Positions 6,366 through 6,918 of a stretch of DNA of 6,918 nucleotides are shown here, one piece after another. The notes beneath the pieces are model-generated. The model saw only the letters and a list, made by a program, of their open reading frames with translations, searched no databases and was not told the origin of the DNA. How positions within the stretch are numbered: the first letter of the stretch is position 1; each line of letters starts with the position of its first letter. The DNA comes from Bacillota bacterium. GTDB taxonomy: Bacteria > Bacillota > Clostridia > Clostridiales > Clostridiaceae. Both the position numbers and the translations under genes were made by a program. The stretch is taken from the NCBI GenBank assembly GCA_023427705.1, contig JAEZAL010000183.1, forward strand, positions 1 through 6,918, read 5' to 3'.

Positions 6366-6394
6366 ATTTTAAGTTTCTACTTAAGTATTGTCAA
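6366..6394 (-). promoter_or_regulatory. Near-consensus promoter for yrzB-fur-rnjA, with an inverted repeat in the spacer
   Basis: On the minus strand a perfect TTGACA (6394-6389) is followed after exactly 17 bases by TAAAAT (6371-6366), five of six matches to TATAAT. The expected start near 6359 leaves a leader of about 14 bases containing the AAGGAG site. A perfect inverted repeat, ACTTAA and TTAAGT arms around 4 bases (6369-6384), lies in the spacer and overlaps the -10, and TATTG/CAATA (6386-6396) overlaps the -35. Either could be an operator. Neither resembles a standard Fur box. Confidence 0.75.
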
Positions 6395-6421
6395 TAATAA
6401 TTTTCAATTGATAGTAACTTC

Positions 6422-6838
6422 TTATTTCATACTTAGTCTATCTAAGTACCCCTGAAGAATATACGTAGCTGCTATTTTATCTACTATTTTCTTTCTTTTA
6501 TTTCTTGATAAATCTGCTTCTAACATAGCTTTATGAGCAGCAACAGTAGTTAGTCTTTCGTCCCACATCTCAATTTTTAACCCTGTGTACTCCTTTATCT
6601 CATTTGAAAATTCTATAACTCTTTCTCCCGATTCCCCAATACTACCATTCATATTTTTAGGTAATCCAATTACGATAGTCTCCACGGAATATTCTTTACA
6701 TATTTTCTTCACTTCTTCAAGATCAATTTCCCTCTTGCTTCTTCTAATAGTAGTTATTCCTTGAGCAGTCCATCCTAAAGGATCACTTATGGCAACTCCT
6801 ATAGTTTTGGATCCTATATCTAAACCTAGTATTCTCAT
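6422..6838 (-). CDS. ruvX: RuvX/YqgF family RNase H-like nuclease (putative Holliday junction resolvase, pre-16S rRNA nuclease)
   Basis: The 138-residue protein has the usual length and all family landmarks: GLDIGSKTIGVAISD (5-19, catalytic D7), VIGLPKNMNGSIG (56-68), WDERLTT (92-98, acidic residues D93/E94) and VDKIAATYILQGYL (119-132, D120). The RNase H-like fold with these acidic residues binds two metal ions. YqgF of E. coli matures the 5' end of 16S rRNA, and the mycobacterial homologue cuts Holliday junctions; sequence alone does not decide between them. The ATG follows AAGGAGTAAAAT. The gene lies directly after ireB, as in many Firmicutes, but an intrinsic terminator fills the 47-base gap and its U-run touches the ruvX ribosome binding site, so expression probably depends on read-through. 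The next promoter lies just after its stop codon. Confidence 0.95.
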   Translation of the reverse strand: MRILGLDIGSKTIGVAISDPLGWTAQGITTIRRSKREIDLEEVKKICKEYSVETIVIGLPKNMNGSIGESGERVIEFSNEIKEYTGLKIEMWDERLTTVAAHKAMLEADLSRNKRKKIVDKIAATYILQGYLDRLSMK

Positions 6839-6850
6839 ATTTTACTCCTT

Positions 6851-6882
6851 AAAAATTAAAAAGTGCCCGAATTAACGGGCAC
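6851..6882 (-). terminator. Intrinsic terminator between ireB and ruvX
   Basis: On the minus strand GTGCCCG and CGGGCAC form a perfect 7-bp GC-rich stem with a 6-base loop (TTAATT), followed at once by TTTTTAATTTTT. It is 3 bases after the ireB stop codon and is the strongest terminator in the window. The U-run is followed immediately by AAGGAG, the ruvX ribosome binding site, so nothing between terminator and ruvX could hold a promoter. Confidence 0.85.
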
Positions 6883-6885
6883 CCT

Positions 6886-6918
6886 TTATTTTATTTCTAA
6901 ATAAGATTTTATAACTTC
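6886..6918 (-). CDS. ireB: C-terminal end of IreB family protein (UPF0297/YrzL), partial
   Basis: Ten codons and a TAA stop are visible, reading EVIKSYLEIK, and the gene continues beyond the right edge. This resembles the conserved IreB C-terminus (a VxxYL-type ending), and ireB is the usual gene directly upstream of ruvX in Firmicutes, itself normally behind alaS. IreB is a small dimeric protein, phosphorylated by the Ser/Thr kinase IreK in Enterococcus, that affects cephalosporin resistance. The call relies on a short peptide plus conserved gene order. Confidence 0.65.
   Translation of the reverse strand, partial: EVIKSYLEIK

Noticed and set aside
6366..6396. Fur or PerR box at the yrzB promoter
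   Set aside because: The inverted repeats there do not match the 7-1-7 TGATAAT-type or TTATAAT-type consensus beyond general AT-richness.

Overview
The window is AT-rich DNA with every recognisable gene on the minus strand. Gene content, gene order and codon use point to a low-GC Firmicute of the genus Clostridium or a close relative. This is inference from the sequence; no species call is possible. It is a housekeeping region with no mobile element, CRISPR array, rRNA or tRNA gene and no gene-free stretch over 300 bases.

In the direction of transcription (right to left) the order is: the last codons of ireB; an intrinsic terminator; ruvX; a near-consensus promoter; a yrzB-like DUF1292 gene; fur; rnjA (ribonuclease J); a second near-consensus promoter followed at once by a strong terminator-like hairpin; typA/bipA; a weaker promoter and hairpin; mltG; trmR; and the first 25 codons of a U32-family gene, probably trhP. 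The known Bacillus neighbourhood ireB(yrzL)-ruvX(yrrK)-yrzB-mltG(yrrL)-trmR(yrrM)-trhP is therefore recognisable, with fur, rnjA and typA lying between yrzB and mltG.

The genes probably form several overlapping transcription units. The yrzB promoter (TTGACA-17-TAAAAT) should serve yrzB, fur and rnjA. A TTGACA-17-TAGAAT promoter just after the rnjA stop should serve typA, but it fires into the hairpin that also ends the rnjA unit. mltG, trmR and trhP are closely packed, and the trhP ribosome binding site lies inside the last codons of trmR.

Much of the content concerns RNA and translation. RuvX/YqgF is linked to pre-16S rRNA processing, RNase J to mRNA turnover and rRNA maturation, TypA to ribosome assembly, and TrmR plus TrhP to wobble-uridine modification of tRNA. 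Fur adds iron regulation and MltG adds peptidoglycan synthesis. I see no undescribed defence or mobile system. The points worth checking are regulatory: a promoter upstream of a terminator before typA, a terminator abutting the ruvX ribosome binding site, inverted repeats in three promoter regions, and TTG starts for rnjA and probably fur.
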